Origin: Tessaracoccus palaemonis
GTDB lineage: Bacteria; Actinomycetota; Actinomycetes; Propionibacteriales; Propionibacteriaceae
Assembly (NCBI RefSeq): GCF_019316905.1
Contig: NZ_CP079216.1
Coordinates: 1,860,001-1,924,000, forward strand
Direction: 5' to 3'
Length of the DNA stretch: 64,000 bases
The position numbers and the translations under genes are program-made. This document shows, piece by piece, positions 30,036 through 39,230 of this stretch. Each line of letters starts with the position of its first letter. Position 1 is the first letter of the stretch. The notes beneath the pieces are model-generated. The model saw only the letters and a list, made by a program, of their open reading frames with translations. It did not search any database and was not told the DNA's origin.

Positions 30036-30959
30036 TCAGGACGCGAGCAGTGCGTCCACCTCTGCGGCGGTCGGGGGCTTGGCCCCCTGGCGCGTGCAGA
30101 CGATCGCGGCGGCGGCCGCGCCCCGGGCCAGCGCACCCTCCACGTCGGAGGGGTCCTCCGCATACGCCGACAGGAACCCGGCCATGAACGTGTCCCCCGC
30201 ACCGACGGTGTCGACGACCTCGACGCGCCGTCCGGGGACCCGGACGACCCTGCCGTCGGGCTTCACCGCGGCCACGCCGTCGGGGCCGAGGGTGACGATG
30301 AAGAGGGAGAGCCCGAACTCCTCGGCCCACGTGCCAGCGTAGGCCAGCGGATCCGAGTCGTCGTCGACGAGCCAGGCGATGTCCTCGTCGCTGGCCTTGG
30401 CGATGCCGCCGTTGCGGCCCACCGCGGCCATCAGGTCGGAGATCCGTGCGAAATACTCGGCGCGGTCGGGCAACGTCGAGGGGCGGACGTTGAGGTCGAA
30501 GCTGACGGTCGCCTCGGTCTGGTTCACGAAGTCACGGACGTGCCGGAAGCCAGGCTCGATGATGGTTCCGATGGAGCCGAGGTGCAGCCAGTCGTCCCCG
30601 GCGAGGGTGGGGAACTCCTCGGGTCGCCAGTTGAAGTTCGTGGTGCCCTCGAAGTGGAAGGCGTAGGTGGCCTTGCCCTCGTCGTCGAGGCTGACGACGG
30701 CCATGGTTGTCGGGTCGTCGGTGGTGACGGCCAGGTCGAGCTGGGCGCCGGCCGATGCCAGGTGCGCTGACAACTGCCTCCCGAACGCGTCGGTGCTCAG
30801 TCGGCCGAGAAAATGGGTGTCGCACCCGAGCTTCGCAAGGGCCACCGCGGAGTTGAGCGGCCCCCCACCGGAACGCGCGACCCACAGGCTCTCCTCCGGC
30901 GAGAGCACCTCCTGGGGCATGAGGTCGATCAGGGCCTCACCACATACGACGAAACGCAT
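30036..30959 (-). CDS. PfkB-family carbohydrate kinase (fructokinase-like)
   Basis: Sugar kinase of 307 residues. The N-terminal VVCGEALIDLMPQ is typical of fructokinase/2-keto-3-deoxygluconate kinase-like members; substrate-binding GGGPLNSAVALAKLG follows, and near the C-terminus DTVGAGDTFMAGFLSAY holds the catalytic aspartate and anion hole. Phosphorylates a sugar such as fructose with ATP; exact substrate not readable. ATG at 30959. It is 22 bases downstream of the DUF4192 gene on the same strand but seems functionally unrelated to it. Confidence 0.88.
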   Translation of the reverse strand: MRFVVCGEALIDLMPQEVLSPEESLWVARSGGGPLNSAVALAKLGCDTHFLGRLSTDAFGRQLSAHLASAGAQLDLAVTTDDPTTMAVVSLDDEGKATYAFHFEGTTNFNWRPEEFPTLAGDDWLHLGSIGTIIEPGFRHVRDFVNQTEATVSFDLNVRPSTLPDRAEYFARISDLMAAVGRNGGIAKASDEDIAWLVDDDSDPLAYAGTWAEEFGLSLFIVTLGPDGVAAVKPDGRVVRVPGRRVEVVDTVGAGDTFMAGFLSAYAEDPSDVEGALARGAAAAAIVCTRQGAKPPTAAEVDALLAS

Positions 30960-30981
30960 GGCTGCACCCTACCGGCATCGC

Positions 30982-31908
30982 TCACCTCGGCCTGCGTCCG
31001 GCCCGGAAAGTTCGCGGCGACGTCGCCTCGCGGTGCACCTGGGCGGCGAACAGACCGAACGGGTTCCAGGGGTCGATGAGAGCCAGCTGCTCCAGGCAGC
31101 AGCTGTGCGCCGCGCCCCGACCCGTGGTCCAGGACCCCAGCGCCAGCAACCCGAGCACATCTCCCACGAGGTGGTCCGGCACCACGGCCCTCGCCTGGGC
31201 CAGATGCTCCCAGATGCGGTCGCCGATCTCGGGCCCCACGGAGCGGCCGAGCAGCCGCTGCGCGAGGGCCGACTGACGCTCCTCGTCTCCGAGCAGCGTG
31301 CCGAGGATGAGCGCCTCGTGGGCGGTCAGCGGGCCAGGTCGCTCGGCCAGTTCCCTCGTGAGCCGCATCGCCCGACGCTCGGGGAGCGCGGCGGCCTCCT
31401 CGAGCGCGCGCAGGGCCTCTTCGTCGCAGACGGGATGGTGCAGCAGCACCGGCGCGACCGCGGTGTCCCTGTCCGGTTCGATCCGGATTCCCTCGTAGAC
31501 GGCCTGCGCGGCGAGACCGGTGTTCTCGAACTGGAACGGCGCCTCCTCGCAGTCTCCGCACAGGCAGAGGAAGCTGCCGTCCCGCAGGAGGAACTCGTCC
31601 GTCCGTCGGCCGTGACCGACGACCGTGAGCAGCTCGTCCATGGCCAGCCGCACACCGTCCTCGTCGGCGCCGTACCCGATGAGCACGATTGCAGCCTCCG
31701 GCACCTGGGAGGCGGCGCGCTCCAGCTGGGAGGCGACAGGGAAGAAGTCGTGCGCGAACCAGTCGAGGTCGACGCGGATGCAGCATGCGACCACGCCGGC
31801 GTCCAGCAGCAGCAGGACGACCGATTCACGCGGGTGAAAGCCGAGCAGGACGGGAGGTGCGGCCAGGATCTCTTCGCGGCTGGCTCCGCGGATGATGACA
31901 GGGTTCAT
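30982..31908 (-). CDS. DUF4192 family protein
   Basis: Actinobacterial protein of 308 residues and unknown function. Typical features are the N-terminal LAAPPVLLGFHPRESVVLLLLD, GYGADEDGVRLAMDELL and a late GDVLGLLALGSWTTGRGAAH segment. No signal peptide or membrane helix is evident. I took the ATG at 31908; there is no strong ribosome site, and the frame stays open upstream. Confidence 0.82.
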   Translation of the reverse strand: MNPVIIRGASREEILAAPPVLLGFHPRESVVLLLLDAGVVACCIRVDLDWFAHDFFPVASQLERAASQVPEAAIVLIGYGADEDGVRLAMDELLTVVGHGRRTDEFLLRDGSFLCLCGDCEEAPFQFENTGLAAQAVYEGIRIEPDRDTAVAPVLLHHPVCDEEALRALEEAAALPERRAMRLTRELAERPGPLTAHEALILGTLLGDEERQSALAQRLLGRSVGPEIGDRIWEHLAQARAVVPDHLVGDVLGLLALGSWTTGRGAAHSCCLEQLALIDPWNPFGLFAAQVHREATSPRTFRAGRRPR

Positions 31909-31989
31909 GTGTCCGTGATGACGGTTCGGGGTCCGTGTGGCCCAACTTCGTACGGCCCTGTGGACACAGGCCAGTACGCTGGCCGCATC

Positions 31990-32634
31990 ATGAGCAACGC
32001 GCAGTGGCCCGGCCAGGGCAACCAGAACAGCTCGCCGTGGGCGAGGCAGGACCCGAACTGGCGCCCGCAGCAGTTCCATGACGCTCCCGCGCGCGACCCC
32101 CGACAGCCGTTCGGTCAGCAGCCGGGCGGTGCGCCGCAGCCTGCCTGGGACCCGGAGCCACCCAAGGGCTCGCCCAAGAGGATCTGGTACGTCGTCGGCG
32201 CCATCGTGATCGTGGCCGCGGTGGTGTTGGGCATGCAGTTCCTCGGGGGGCCGCAGGCCACCTCCACGGCCAGCCCGTCCGCCAGCGTGGCCACGGCGGC
32301 CCCGACGGCCACCCGCACGGGCAACTACATCCCGTTCGAGGGCAACGGCGACGGCATCTTCGAGATCGTGTCCGCCTCGTGGGACGGTGAGGACCAGCTG
32401 AACCTGCGGGTCCGGGTCGAGGTGACGGGTGGCGAGTACAGCTTCGCGCTGTTCGCCTTCACCAACGACACCAGGGAGAGCTACGACCCAGTCGACCCCG
32501 GCGCATTCAGCGCCTCCGAGGACGCACCGTTCGAGGGGGACGTGACCTTCATCATGCCCAAGGCCGACTCGACCATCGTCCTGACGACGCCGTCGGGGCG
32601 CATCGCCCTGAACGCTCTGCCCGTGAAGGGCTGA
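31990..32634 (+). CDS. Single-pass membrane protein with Pro/Gln-rich cytoplasmic tail
   Basis: 214 residues, not assigned to a named family. A Gln/Pro-rich N-terminus of about 60 residues (SSPWARQDPNWRPQQF) precedes one membrane helix (WYVVGAIVIVAAVVLGMQFL, about 66-85), a Thr/Ser/Ala linker and a folded extracellular part of about 110 residues ending in IALNALPVKG. It resembles DUF4352-like exported beta domains only loosely. Divergent from DUF4192; its 3' end faces the transporter gene 7 bases away. Confidence 0.75.
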   Translation: MSNAQWPGQGNQNSSPWARQDPNWRPQQFHDAPARDPRQPFGQQPGGAPQPAWDPEPPKGSPKRIWYVVGAIVIVAAVVLGMQFLGGPQATSTASPSASVATAAPTATRTGNYIPFEGNGDGIFEIVSASWDGEDQLNLRVRVEVTGGEYSFALFAFTNDTRESYDPVDPGAFSASEDAPFEGDVTFIMPKADSTIVLTTPSGRIALNALPVKG

Positions 32635-32641
32635 ACGTCCC

Positions 32642-33574
32642 TCAGCTCACCCCGGCGGTCCCTGCCGCTGCCTCGGCCTTCTCGCGTTCCGCGATGGCGT
32701 CGGGGTGGTCCTTGCTCAACATCACGACCCCGTAGACCGCCACCGCACCGAAGACGACCATGCCGATGATGGAGGCAACCGTCAGGTCGGTGCCCTCGCC
32801 GAGCACGATGAGCCCGAACAGCACCGCGACGAGAGGATCGACCGTCGTCATGGTGCCGACGGTGATCTCCGCGGGCCCGGAGGCGTAGCCCTGCTGGATC
32901 ATCCACACCCCGAGCCCGTAGCAGGCGATCATCATGGCGATGGTCGCGATGATGTGCCAGCCCGTGAGCGGGTGACCATGCTGGTAGAGCAGCATCGCGG
33001 CCTTCATGAAACCGGAGGCGAGTCCGTAGAACGTTGCGCCCACGGCGGACCACAGCATCGCCTTGGCCCAGGGCGCTGCGCGCATGGCGAAGAACGACAT
33101 CACGGCGCACACGATGCAGACGATGACGAACGCGGAGACCATCGGCGGGAAGGTGAGTTCCTTCTCCCCCGTCGCATACTTCGCGGAGAACACCGTGAAG
33201 CCCATCACCCCGAGGATGGTCACGGCGACGGCGAGCCACAGCTTCCGCGTGATCTGGTGCTTGTGGATGCGGGAGGCGAGCAGGACGGACCACGGGACGG
33301 CGAGGATGCCGACCGGCTGCACGACGGCCACCGGCGCGAACGACAGGGCGACGAGATGGATGCCGGCCCCGACGAGCACGAACAGCAGGCCGAGGAGCCA
33401 TTTCGGGATCAGGAACAGCGAAAGGAGCCCGCGCAGGGAAAGCCTGTTGCTGGAGGCCGAACGACCCGAAGCGAACGTGCTGTGGACGCCGAGGCTCTGG
33501 AGGATCGCCCCACTCGCGAAGAGGAACGAGGACACGACCTGCATGCCGATCGCGACGAAGATCATGGGATCCAC
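32642..33574 (-). CDS. DMT-superfamily membrane protein (EamA/NIPA-like)
   Basis: Integral membrane protein of 310 residues with about nine to ten helices (LFASGAILQSLGVHSTF, PKWLLGLLFVLVGAGIHLVAL, PVAVVQPVGILAVPWSVLLAS, TTVDPLVAVLFGLIVLGEG). The layout and PVGILAVPW segment fit the drug/metabolite transporter superfamily, close to NIPA-type magnesium transporters. I chose GTG at 33574 because AGGAGG is six bases upstream; an ATG three codons later is also possible. Substrate unknown. Confidence 0.83.
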   Translation of the reverse strand: MDPMIFVAIGMQVVSSFLFASGAILQSLGVHSTFASGRSASSNRLSLRGLLSLFLIPKWLLGLLFVLVGAGIHLVALSFAPVAVVQPVGILAVPWSVLLASRIHKHQITRKLWLAVAVTILGVMGFTVFSAKYATGEKELTFPPMVSAFVIVCIVCAVMSFFAMRAAPWAKAMLWSAVGATFYGLASGFMKAAMLLYQHGHPLTGWHIIATIAMMIACYGLGVWMIQQGYASGPAEITVGTMTTVDPLVAVLFGLIVLGEGTDLTVASIIGMVVFGAVAVYGVVMLSKDHPDAIAEREKAEAAAGTAGVS

Positions 33575-33678
33575 AACTGGCCTCCTGGGCGCTGGCTGAC
33601 CTGGGAATCGTATCCGACAGGCCTCCGCAACCGGCTCGGCCCGGGGTCTGGCCAGGGTGCGACCAGGGTCCAGGTTCG

Positions 33679-34812
33679 TCAGCCCGTGTAGACCACGACC
33701 TTGTCGCCGACCTGCGCGAGGTCGAACAGCTTCGCGACGGCGGCCTTGTCGCGGACGTTCACGCAGCCGTGCGAGGCGCCGTTGTACCCTCGCGCCGCGA
33801 AGTCGGACGAGTAGTGCACCGCCTGGCCGCCGCTGAAGAACAGCGCGTAGGGCATCGACGTGTGATAGAGACTCGACACGTGGTCCCGCGACTTCCAGTT
33901 CACGGAGAAGACACCGTTGCGGGTGGGCGTGAGCTCGGAACCGAACCGCACGTCCACCACCATCGAAATCTTGCCGTCGACCACCCAGGCCAGCTTGCGC
34001 TGGGCCTTGGAGATGCAGATGACGCGCCCGGAGAGGCACCGGTCATCCAGCGTCATGGACGTGGAGGACGCCGTCGGGACCACGTTGTTCAGCTCGTCCG
34101 TGGTCGGGGTGCGGGTCATGGCAACCAGACGGTCGAGGGTGCGCTGGTCGACCTCACCCGTGACAGGGATCCCCCGCTTCTTCTGGAACCCCTTGACCGC
34201 CTCCACTGTCACGTCCCCGTAGTTGCCCGTGATGTCACCGGAGAACCAGGCGATCTGCTTGAGCCTGGCCTGGATGTCCTTGACCTCGTCCCCGCTGTCG
34301 CCCTTCCTGAAGAGCGCGGGGCCGGCGCGCAGGATGTTGTGCATCTCGTCGTCGGTCGGCTGCCGGGTCATGTCGACGAGCTTGTCCCAGGTCTCCTGAT
34401 CCACCTCCCCGGTGGCATTGAACCCCCGCTTGGTCTGGAACCCCTCGACAGCCAGGCGCGTCTTCTCGTCGAACGTGGATGTGATGTCGCCCTCGTACCA
34501 CTGCAGCTGCAGCAGCCGGTGCTGGAGCTCACGAACCTCGTCGGAGTCGTCGCCCTCCTTCAGCAGCGCGGCCGACGTGGGGGTGGGCGTCGGCGTCTCG
34601 GTGGCGTCCGGGGTCGCCGTCACGGACTCCGCCGCGCTCGGCGTCGGAGACGGCGTGGGAGTGGAGGTGGCGGGCGGGGTGGAGGCGACAGCGACGCTCG
34701 TCTCGACGACAGGCTCGGCCGGCACGGCCTCCGGGTCGGGGGCGCACCCGCTGAGCGCGGCGATCAGGGCGACCGCGACGGACGCGGCGGCGTACTTCCA
34801 GTGGACTCTCAC
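33679..34812 (-). CDS. L,D-transpeptidase lipoprotein with two peptidoglycan-binding domains
   Basis: Cell-wall cross-linking enzyme of about 377 residues. From GTG 34812 the N-terminus VHWKYAAASVAVALIAALSGC ends in a lipobox cysteine, so it is probably lipid-anchored; a Thr/Pro/Ser spacer follows. Two PG_binding_1 repeats (GDDSDEVRELQHRLLQL...VEGFQTKRGF and GDSGDEVKDIQARLKQI...VKGFQKKRGI) precede a YkuD domain with the catalytic SHGCVNV. An ATG 12 codons upstream (34848) is an alternative start. Confidence 0.9.
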   Translation of the reverse strand: MRVHWKYAAASVAVALIAALSGCAPDPEAVPAEPVVETSVAVASTPPATSTPTPSPTPSAAESVTATPDATETPTPTPTSAALLKEGDDSDEVRELQHRLLQLQWYEGDITSTFDEKTRLAVEGFQTKRGFNATGEVDQETWDKLVDMTRQPTDDEMHNILRAGPALFRKGDSGDEVKDIQARLKQIAWFSGDITGNYGDVTVEAVKGFQKKRGIPVTGEVDQRTLDRLVAMTRTPTTDELNNVVPTASSTSMTLDDRCLSGRVICISKAQRKLAWVVDGKISMVVDVRFGSELTPTRNGVFSVNWKSRDHVSSLYHTSMPYALFFSGGQAVHYSSDFAARGYNGASHGCVNVRDKAAVAKLFDLAQVGDKVVVYTG

Positions 34813-34903
34813 GACACAGACCTCGGGGAAGAAGACGTCGGTGGACATGTGGAGCATACGTTGCGTCGAACCGGGGAGCCGCACAACACGCTCGGGTCCC
34901 GCG

Positions 34904-35617
34904 TCAGACGGCGTCCGCGGCGCGGCTGTTCAGGCGCCGGCGCCGCTGCTTCCAGTCCGGCAGGTACATCCCCATGAACCACTGGAAGTCCGGCCCATGG
35001 TCCGCCACCCTCAGGTGCGTGAGTTCGTGGACCACGACGTATTCGAGCAGGTCGGGTTCCCGCTCGGCGAGCGCCAGGTTCAGCGTGACTGCCCGGGAGC
35101 GGACATTGCAGGTGCCCCACCGCGTCGTCATGCGGCGCAGTTTCAGCGATGAGGCCTCGCGGTCGACCACCGGTTGCCAGGCGGCCAGCATCCCCTCGGC
35201 GACGCGGCCGAGCTCCCGGCGGTAGAACGCGTCCAGCGCCCTGCGGAGACCGGCGTCGTCGGGCCCGGTCAGGAGCAGGCTGCCGTCCGGGTTACGGTTC
35301 GCGGTGGCCCGGGGGCCCTGTCGGACCTCGAGCTCGAGCTCGTTGCCCCAGAGCGGAACCCGGGTCAGCTGGGAGAGTCGTTTCTCCGCCGGAGGCTCGA
35401 CCGACTGCATGCGGTGGCGCGCGTCGGCCAGCCAGTCGAGGTTGGCGTCGAGGAAGGCGTAGACCGTCGACATGGGCGCGCGCCGAGGCACGCTGAGCCG
35501 GATCTCTCCGGTGTAGCGCTGGACGCGCAGCCGCAGCGTCTTGACGTCCTTGCGGGTCACCTCGACATGGAATCCCCTGTGTTCGAGGCGTACGGGACGG
35601 GCGGCTGGGCTCCTCAT
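34904..35617 (-). CDS. YgjP-like metallopeptidase (M48/DUF45 family)
   Basis: Zinc-dependent hydrolase of 237 residues. It has the HExxH motif as VVHELTHLRVADHGPDFQ, with the third ligand region after it, and the upstream LKLRRMTTRWGTCNVRSRAVTLN segment that is conserved in YgjP/SprT-like proteins. The N-terminal half is the usual beta-rich VKTLRLRVQRYTGEIRLSVP. Substrate unknown; family members include predicted metal-dependent hydrolases. Single gene on the minus strand. Confidence 0.88.
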   Translation of the reverse strand: MRSPAARPVRLEHRGFHVEVTRKDVKTLRLRVQRYTGEIRLSVPRRAPMSTVYAFLDANLDWLADARHRMQSVEPPAEKRLSQLTRVPLWGNELELEVRQGPRATANRNPDGSLLLTGPDDAGLRRALDAFYRRELGRVAEGMLAAWQPVVDREASSLKLRRMTTRWGTCNVRSRAVTLNLALAEREPDLLEYVVVHELTHLRVADHGPDFQWFMGMYLPDWKQRRRRLNSRAADAV

Positions 35618-35769
35618 GGTGTCCCCAGGCTAGACGGCGGCTCCGACAGTCTCACCGGTTCGACATCGCCCGTCACGACTGCGCGTTTGATCGGCGCAGC
35701 GCTCAGTAACCGGGCAGTAACCTGACCCCCGATGTCGCGGATGAGGCCCTGAAGTAGCAGACTAGGAGG

Positions 35770-37002
35770 GTGCCCCCTGAACTGGTCGTGCTATGTCTCG
35801 TCGTCGTCACCGCTCTGGCGTTCGACTTCACCAATGGATTCCATGACACCGGGAACGCGATGGCCACATCCATCGCGACCGGTGCGCTCCGCCCCAAGAC
35901 GGCGGTCGCGCTGTCGGCGATCCTGAACCTCGTTGGCGCGTTCCTCTCGGTGCAGGTCGCCCTCACCGTCACGAACGCGGTCGTGCGGATCCAGGCCGAC
36001 GACGGCTCCCCCCGCGCCGAGTTGATCGCCGACGGCGGCATGTCGCTTCTGCTGATCATCCTCTCGGGCCTGGTCGGAGCGATCGTCTGGAACCTGCTGA
36101 CCTGGCTGCTCGGCCTGCCGTCCAGCTCTTCGCATGCCCTGTTCGGAGGCCTCATCGGCGCTACCATCGCCGGCCTCGGCGTGGAGGGCGTGAAATGGGT
36201 CGGCGACGGGACCAAGCTCGACGGCGTCGTCGGCAAGGTCATCCTCCCCGCCCTGATGTCTCCGTTCATCGCCATTGCGATCGCCACGGTCGGCACCTGG
36301 CTCGTCTACAAGGTGACCGAGGGCGTCGCCAACAAGTACCGTGAGTCCGGCTTCCGCTGGGGACAGATCGGGTCGGCCTCGCTGGTCTCGCTGGCGCACG
36401 GCACCAACGACGCGCAGAAGACCATGGGCATCATCACCCTCGCCCTGATCGCCACCGGCGCCTGGACCGACCTGACCGCGGTCCCGTTCTGGGTGAAGCT
36501 CGCCTGCGCTCTCGCCATTGCACTGGGCACCTACATCGGTGGCTGGCGCATCATCCGTACGCTCGGCAAGGGGCTGGTCGAGATCAGCGCGCCGCAGGGC
36601 ATGGCGGCAGAGTCCTCCTCCGCTGCGGTCATCCTTGCCTCCAGTCACCTGGGATTCGCGCTGTCGACGACGCATGTCGCCACGGGATCGATCCTCGGGT
36701 CGGGCGTCGGCAAGCGCGGAGCGAAGGTCAACTGGAACGTGGCGCTGCGCATGCTGATGGCCTGGGGTATCACGCTCCCGGCGGCCGGGGCGATGGGCGC
36801 TCTGACGTGGTTCGTCGGCCACACGATCGGCGGGCTCGCCGGCGCGCTGGTCGTCTTCGCCATCCTGCTGGCCCTGTCGCTGTGGATGTTCCTGTACTCG
36901 CGCCGCACGCGCGTCGACCACAGCAACGTCAACGACGAATGGGTCGAGAACGCCACCGACCGTACCCCCGAGACCGCCGCAGCCGCCAGGAGCGCCCGAT
37001 GA
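35770..37002 (+). CDS. pitA: Inorganic phosphate transporter, PiT family
   Basis: Low-affinity phosphate/cation symporter of about 410 residues. The duplicated PiT signatures are visible: DFTNGFHDTGNAMATSIATGAL near the N-terminus and SLAHGTNDAQKTMGII in the middle, plus GLPSSSSHALFGGLIGA and the equivalent LSTTHVATGSILGSG. About ten membrane helices. Start uncertain: GTG 35770 abuts its AGGAGG without a spacer, and GTG 35788 lies 18 bases from it. Overlaps the next small gene, suggesting an operon. Confidence 0.93.
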   Translation: MPPELVVLCLVVVTALAFDFTNGFHDTGNAMATSIATGALRPKTAVALSAILNLVGAFLSVQVALTVTNAVVRIQADDGSPRAELIADGGMSLLLIILSGLVGAIVWNLLTWLLGLPSSSSHALFGGLIGATIAGLGVEGVKWVGDGTKLDGVVGKVILPALMSPFIAIAIATVGTWLVYKVTEGVANKYRESGFRWGQIGSASLVSLAHGTNDAQKTMGIITLALIATGAWTDLTAVPFWVKLACALAIALGTYIGGWRIIRTLGKGLVEISAPQGMAAESSSAAVILASSHLGFALSTTHVATGSILGSGVGKRGAKVNWNVALRMLMAWGITLPAAGAMGALTWFVGHTIGGLAGALVVFAILLALSLWMFLYSRRTRVDHSNVNDEWVENATDRTPETAAAARSAR

Positions 37003-37283
37003 TGAACCAGCTCTGGCTCGCCCTGGAGGGCGGCTTCCACGTGCTCCTGGCAGGCATGGTGCTCGGCGCCGGGCTGCCGCTCATTTTCTCGCTCGGCATC
37101 CGCGCGCTCTCGTACGGGGTCGGTGGCGACGCCGACATCGTCAACCACAAGCCGCATCCGGTAGCCCGGATCGTCGCGTACCTGTGCTTCGCCATCGTGA
37201 TTCTGGCGATCCTCTACGGCATCGCCGTGATCGTGAGTCACGGCCTGGGGATCGACCTCTACGTACCCGGCGACCTGATCTGA
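36999..37283 (+). CDS. Small membrane protein downstream of pitA
   Basis: 94 residues with two hydrophobic segments (FHVLLAGMVLGAGLPLIFSLGI and VARIVAYLCFAIVILAILYGIAVIV). The start overlaps the pitA stop as ATGATGA, so it is translationally coupled. Small genes of this kind commonly follow actinobacterial PiT transporters, but their role is unknown. Its 3' end overlaps that of the convergent lysR gene by 25 bases. Confidence 0.8.
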   Translation: MMNQLWLALEGGFHVLLAGMVLGAGLPLIFSLGIRALSYGVGGDADIVNHKPHPVARIVAYLCFAIVILAILYGIAVIVSHGLGIDLYVPGDLI

Positions 37284-38164
37284 CGCCGGGCCGCCCCCTC
37301 CGCCAGCCGCACCAGCCAGCTGGCCGCGGCGGTCGGCCTGCCGCGCCACACCGCCCTCAGCTCTCTCCCGAGCAGCATCCCGGCGGTGGGCACGACGACG
37401 AGCCGAGGATCGCTCAGCGCAGCCAGTTCGCTGATCACCCCCGGTCCGGCCCCGGCGAGCACACCCTCACGGACGGCCGCGTTGCTGCCCAGCTCCAGCG
37501 CCGCCCGCGCGGGTCCTTCGCCCCGCAGCGCCGCATCCAGGGTCGCCCGCCCGCCGGATCCCGGCTCCCGGAGGACCAGCCTGGTGGCCGCGAGCTCGGC
37601 CGCGGTGATCGGGCCGCCTGAGGTCCACGGGTGCGACGGCGGCACGACGACCACCAGCTCGTCCCTGCCCACGACGGCGGACCGGAGCCCGGGCCGCACC
37701 TCAGGGGTCTCGACGAACCCCAGCTCGTAGCGTCCGGCCTCGACGAGATCGAAGACCTCCTCGCTGTTGCAGACCTTGAGCCGCACCTCGAGCCCCGGTC
37801 GCGCCGCGTGCGCGGCCGCCAGCCAGGCCGGTAGGAGCTGCTCGGCGATCGTCTGCGAGGCGGCCACGTCCAGGTGTCCGCTCAGCTGCTCGTTGGTCGC
37901 GGCGGCCTCGGTCATCAGGGCATCGGCCGCGGTCAGCACCTGCCGGGCGGCCTGGAGGATCCGCTGCCCCTCCGGTGTCAGGCGGGCACCGCGGGGATGT
38001 CGGACGAGCAGCCGGACCCCGAGCTGCGCCTCCAGAGCCGCCAGATTCCTGCTGGCATTGGGCTGTGCGATCCTCAGCGTGCGGGCGGCCGCCCCGATGC
38101 TGCCCTGATCCGCGACCGCTGCCAGCAGTTCCAACGCCACGAGGTCCGGCCACCGACTGGTCAT
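37259..38164 (-). CDS. LysR-family transcriptional regulator
   Basis: 301 residues. The winged helix (LVALELLAAVADQGSIGAAARTLRIAQPNASRNLAALEAQLGVRLLVR) is classic LysR, followed by a type 2 periplasmic-binding co-inducer domain. ATG at 38164 is taken. It is divergent from the YeiH-family gene, the same pairing as E. coli yeiE-yeiH, and is probably its regulator. An inverted repeat CATA-N9-TATG at 38162-38178 overlaps the start codon. Confidence 0.92.
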   Translation of the reverse strand: MTSRWPDLVALELLAAVADQGSIGAAARTLRIAQPNASRNLAALEAQLGVRLLVRHPRGARLTPEGQRILQAARQVLTAADALMTEAAATNEQLSGHLDVAASQTIAEQLLPAWLAAAHAARPGLEVRLKVCNSEEVFDLVEAGRYELGFVETPEVRPGLRSAVVGRDELVVVVPPSHPWTSGGPITAAELAATRLVLREPGSGGRATLDAALRGEGPARAALELGSNAAVREGVLAGAGPGVISELAALSDPRLVVVPTAGMLLGRELRAVWRGRPTAAASWLVRLAEGAARRQIRSPGT

Positions 38165-38234
38165 ATCGGAATCGTATGCCCTCACCCGGGATCGAGGGCT
38201 ACCGTCCCGGAGCTCGGCCGGTGAGACTGACCCC

Positions 38235-39230
38235 ATGCTGCGACAATCGACCCCCGTCTGGAGACTCAACGCCTGGCCGGGCCTGGCGCTCTGCGCGTGC
38301 GGCACCGTCGCGGCGCTCTCCCTGGGCAGGTTGTTGCCGGGGCTGAGCCCGCTCCTGGTGGCCATGGTCCTCGGTATCGCCGTGGGCAACACGGTCCGGC
38401 TGACTGCGTCCTGCGCGCCGGGCATCGCGTTCGCCTCGCGACGGCTGCTGCGCCTCGGCGTGGTGCTGCTCGGTCTGCGGTTGACGCTCTCCGATGTCAC
38501 GTCCCTGGGCGCGGGGATGCTGCTCACCGTTGCGGCGGTCGTGGCAGTCGGCGTCGCCACCACCACCTGGCTGGGGCTGCGGTTCGGCCTCGGCCGTTCC
38601 CAGTCGCTGCTGATCGCCTGTGGCTTCTCCATCTGCGGGGCCGCCGCGATCGGGGCCCTCGACGGGGTCGTGGACGCGGACGAGGAGGAGGTGGTCACGG
38701 CCATCGGGCTCGTGGTGGCCTTCGGCACCGTCATGATCCCGGTGATCCCCCTGCTGGGCGCGCGGTTGGGGCTGGCGTCGGAGTCGACGGCGATGTGGGC
38801 GGGTGCCTCCGTACACGAGGTGGCTCAGGTCGTCGCGATCGGGGCCTCGCTCGGCGGCCCGGCCCTGGCCGTCGCTGTCGTGGTCAAGCTGGCCCGGGTC
38901 GTCCTGCTCGCGCCGGCGCTGGCCGTGATCTCCATCCTGCAGCGCCGCGACGGCGCGTCGACCGGAGCCCACCCACCTGTGGTTCCCCTGTTCGTGATCG
39001 GTTTCCTGGCCGCGGCGGCCCTGCGGTCCGCCGGCCTCGTGCCCACAGCGGTCGTGCCGGTGGCTGCGGAGGCCCAGGACGTGCTGCTGTGCGCGGCGAT
39101 GTTCGCGCTGGGAACCGGCGCACGGGCGAGGATCCTCGCCCGGATCGGCCCGGCACCCATCGTTCTTGCCACCCTCGCGACCGTTCTGGTCTCCGGCATC
39201 GGACTGGCCGGGGTCCTGCTCGTCGGCTGA
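38235..39230 (+). CDS. YeiH/UPF0324 family putative sulfate/anion exporter
   Basis: Membrane protein of 331 residues with about ten helices. It has the family features LVAMVLGIAVGNTV, LLRLGVVLLGLRLTLSDV, CGFSICGAAAIGAL and WAGASVHEVAQVVAIGA. Members of this family are induced by LysR regulators and are proposed exporters of sulfite/taurine-related anions; the substrate here is not known. Divergent from lysR. Its stop codon immediately abuts the stop of the convergent antiporter gene. Confidence 0.9.
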   Translation: MLRQSTPVWRLNAWPGLALCACGTVAALSLGRLLPGLSPLLVAMVLGIAVGNTVRLTASCAPGIAFASRRLLRLGVVLLGLRLTLSDVTSLGAGMLLTVAAVVAVGVATTTWLGLRFGLGRSQSLLIACGFSICGAAAIGALDGVVDADEEEVVTAIGLVVAFGTVMIPVIPLLGARLGLASESTAMWAGASVHEVAQVVAIGASLGGPALAVAVVVKLARVVLLAPALAVISILQRRDGASTGAHPPVVPLFVIGFLAAAALRSAGLVPTAVVPVAAEAQDVLLCAAMFALGTGARARILARIGPAPIVLATLATVLVSGIGLAGVLLVG

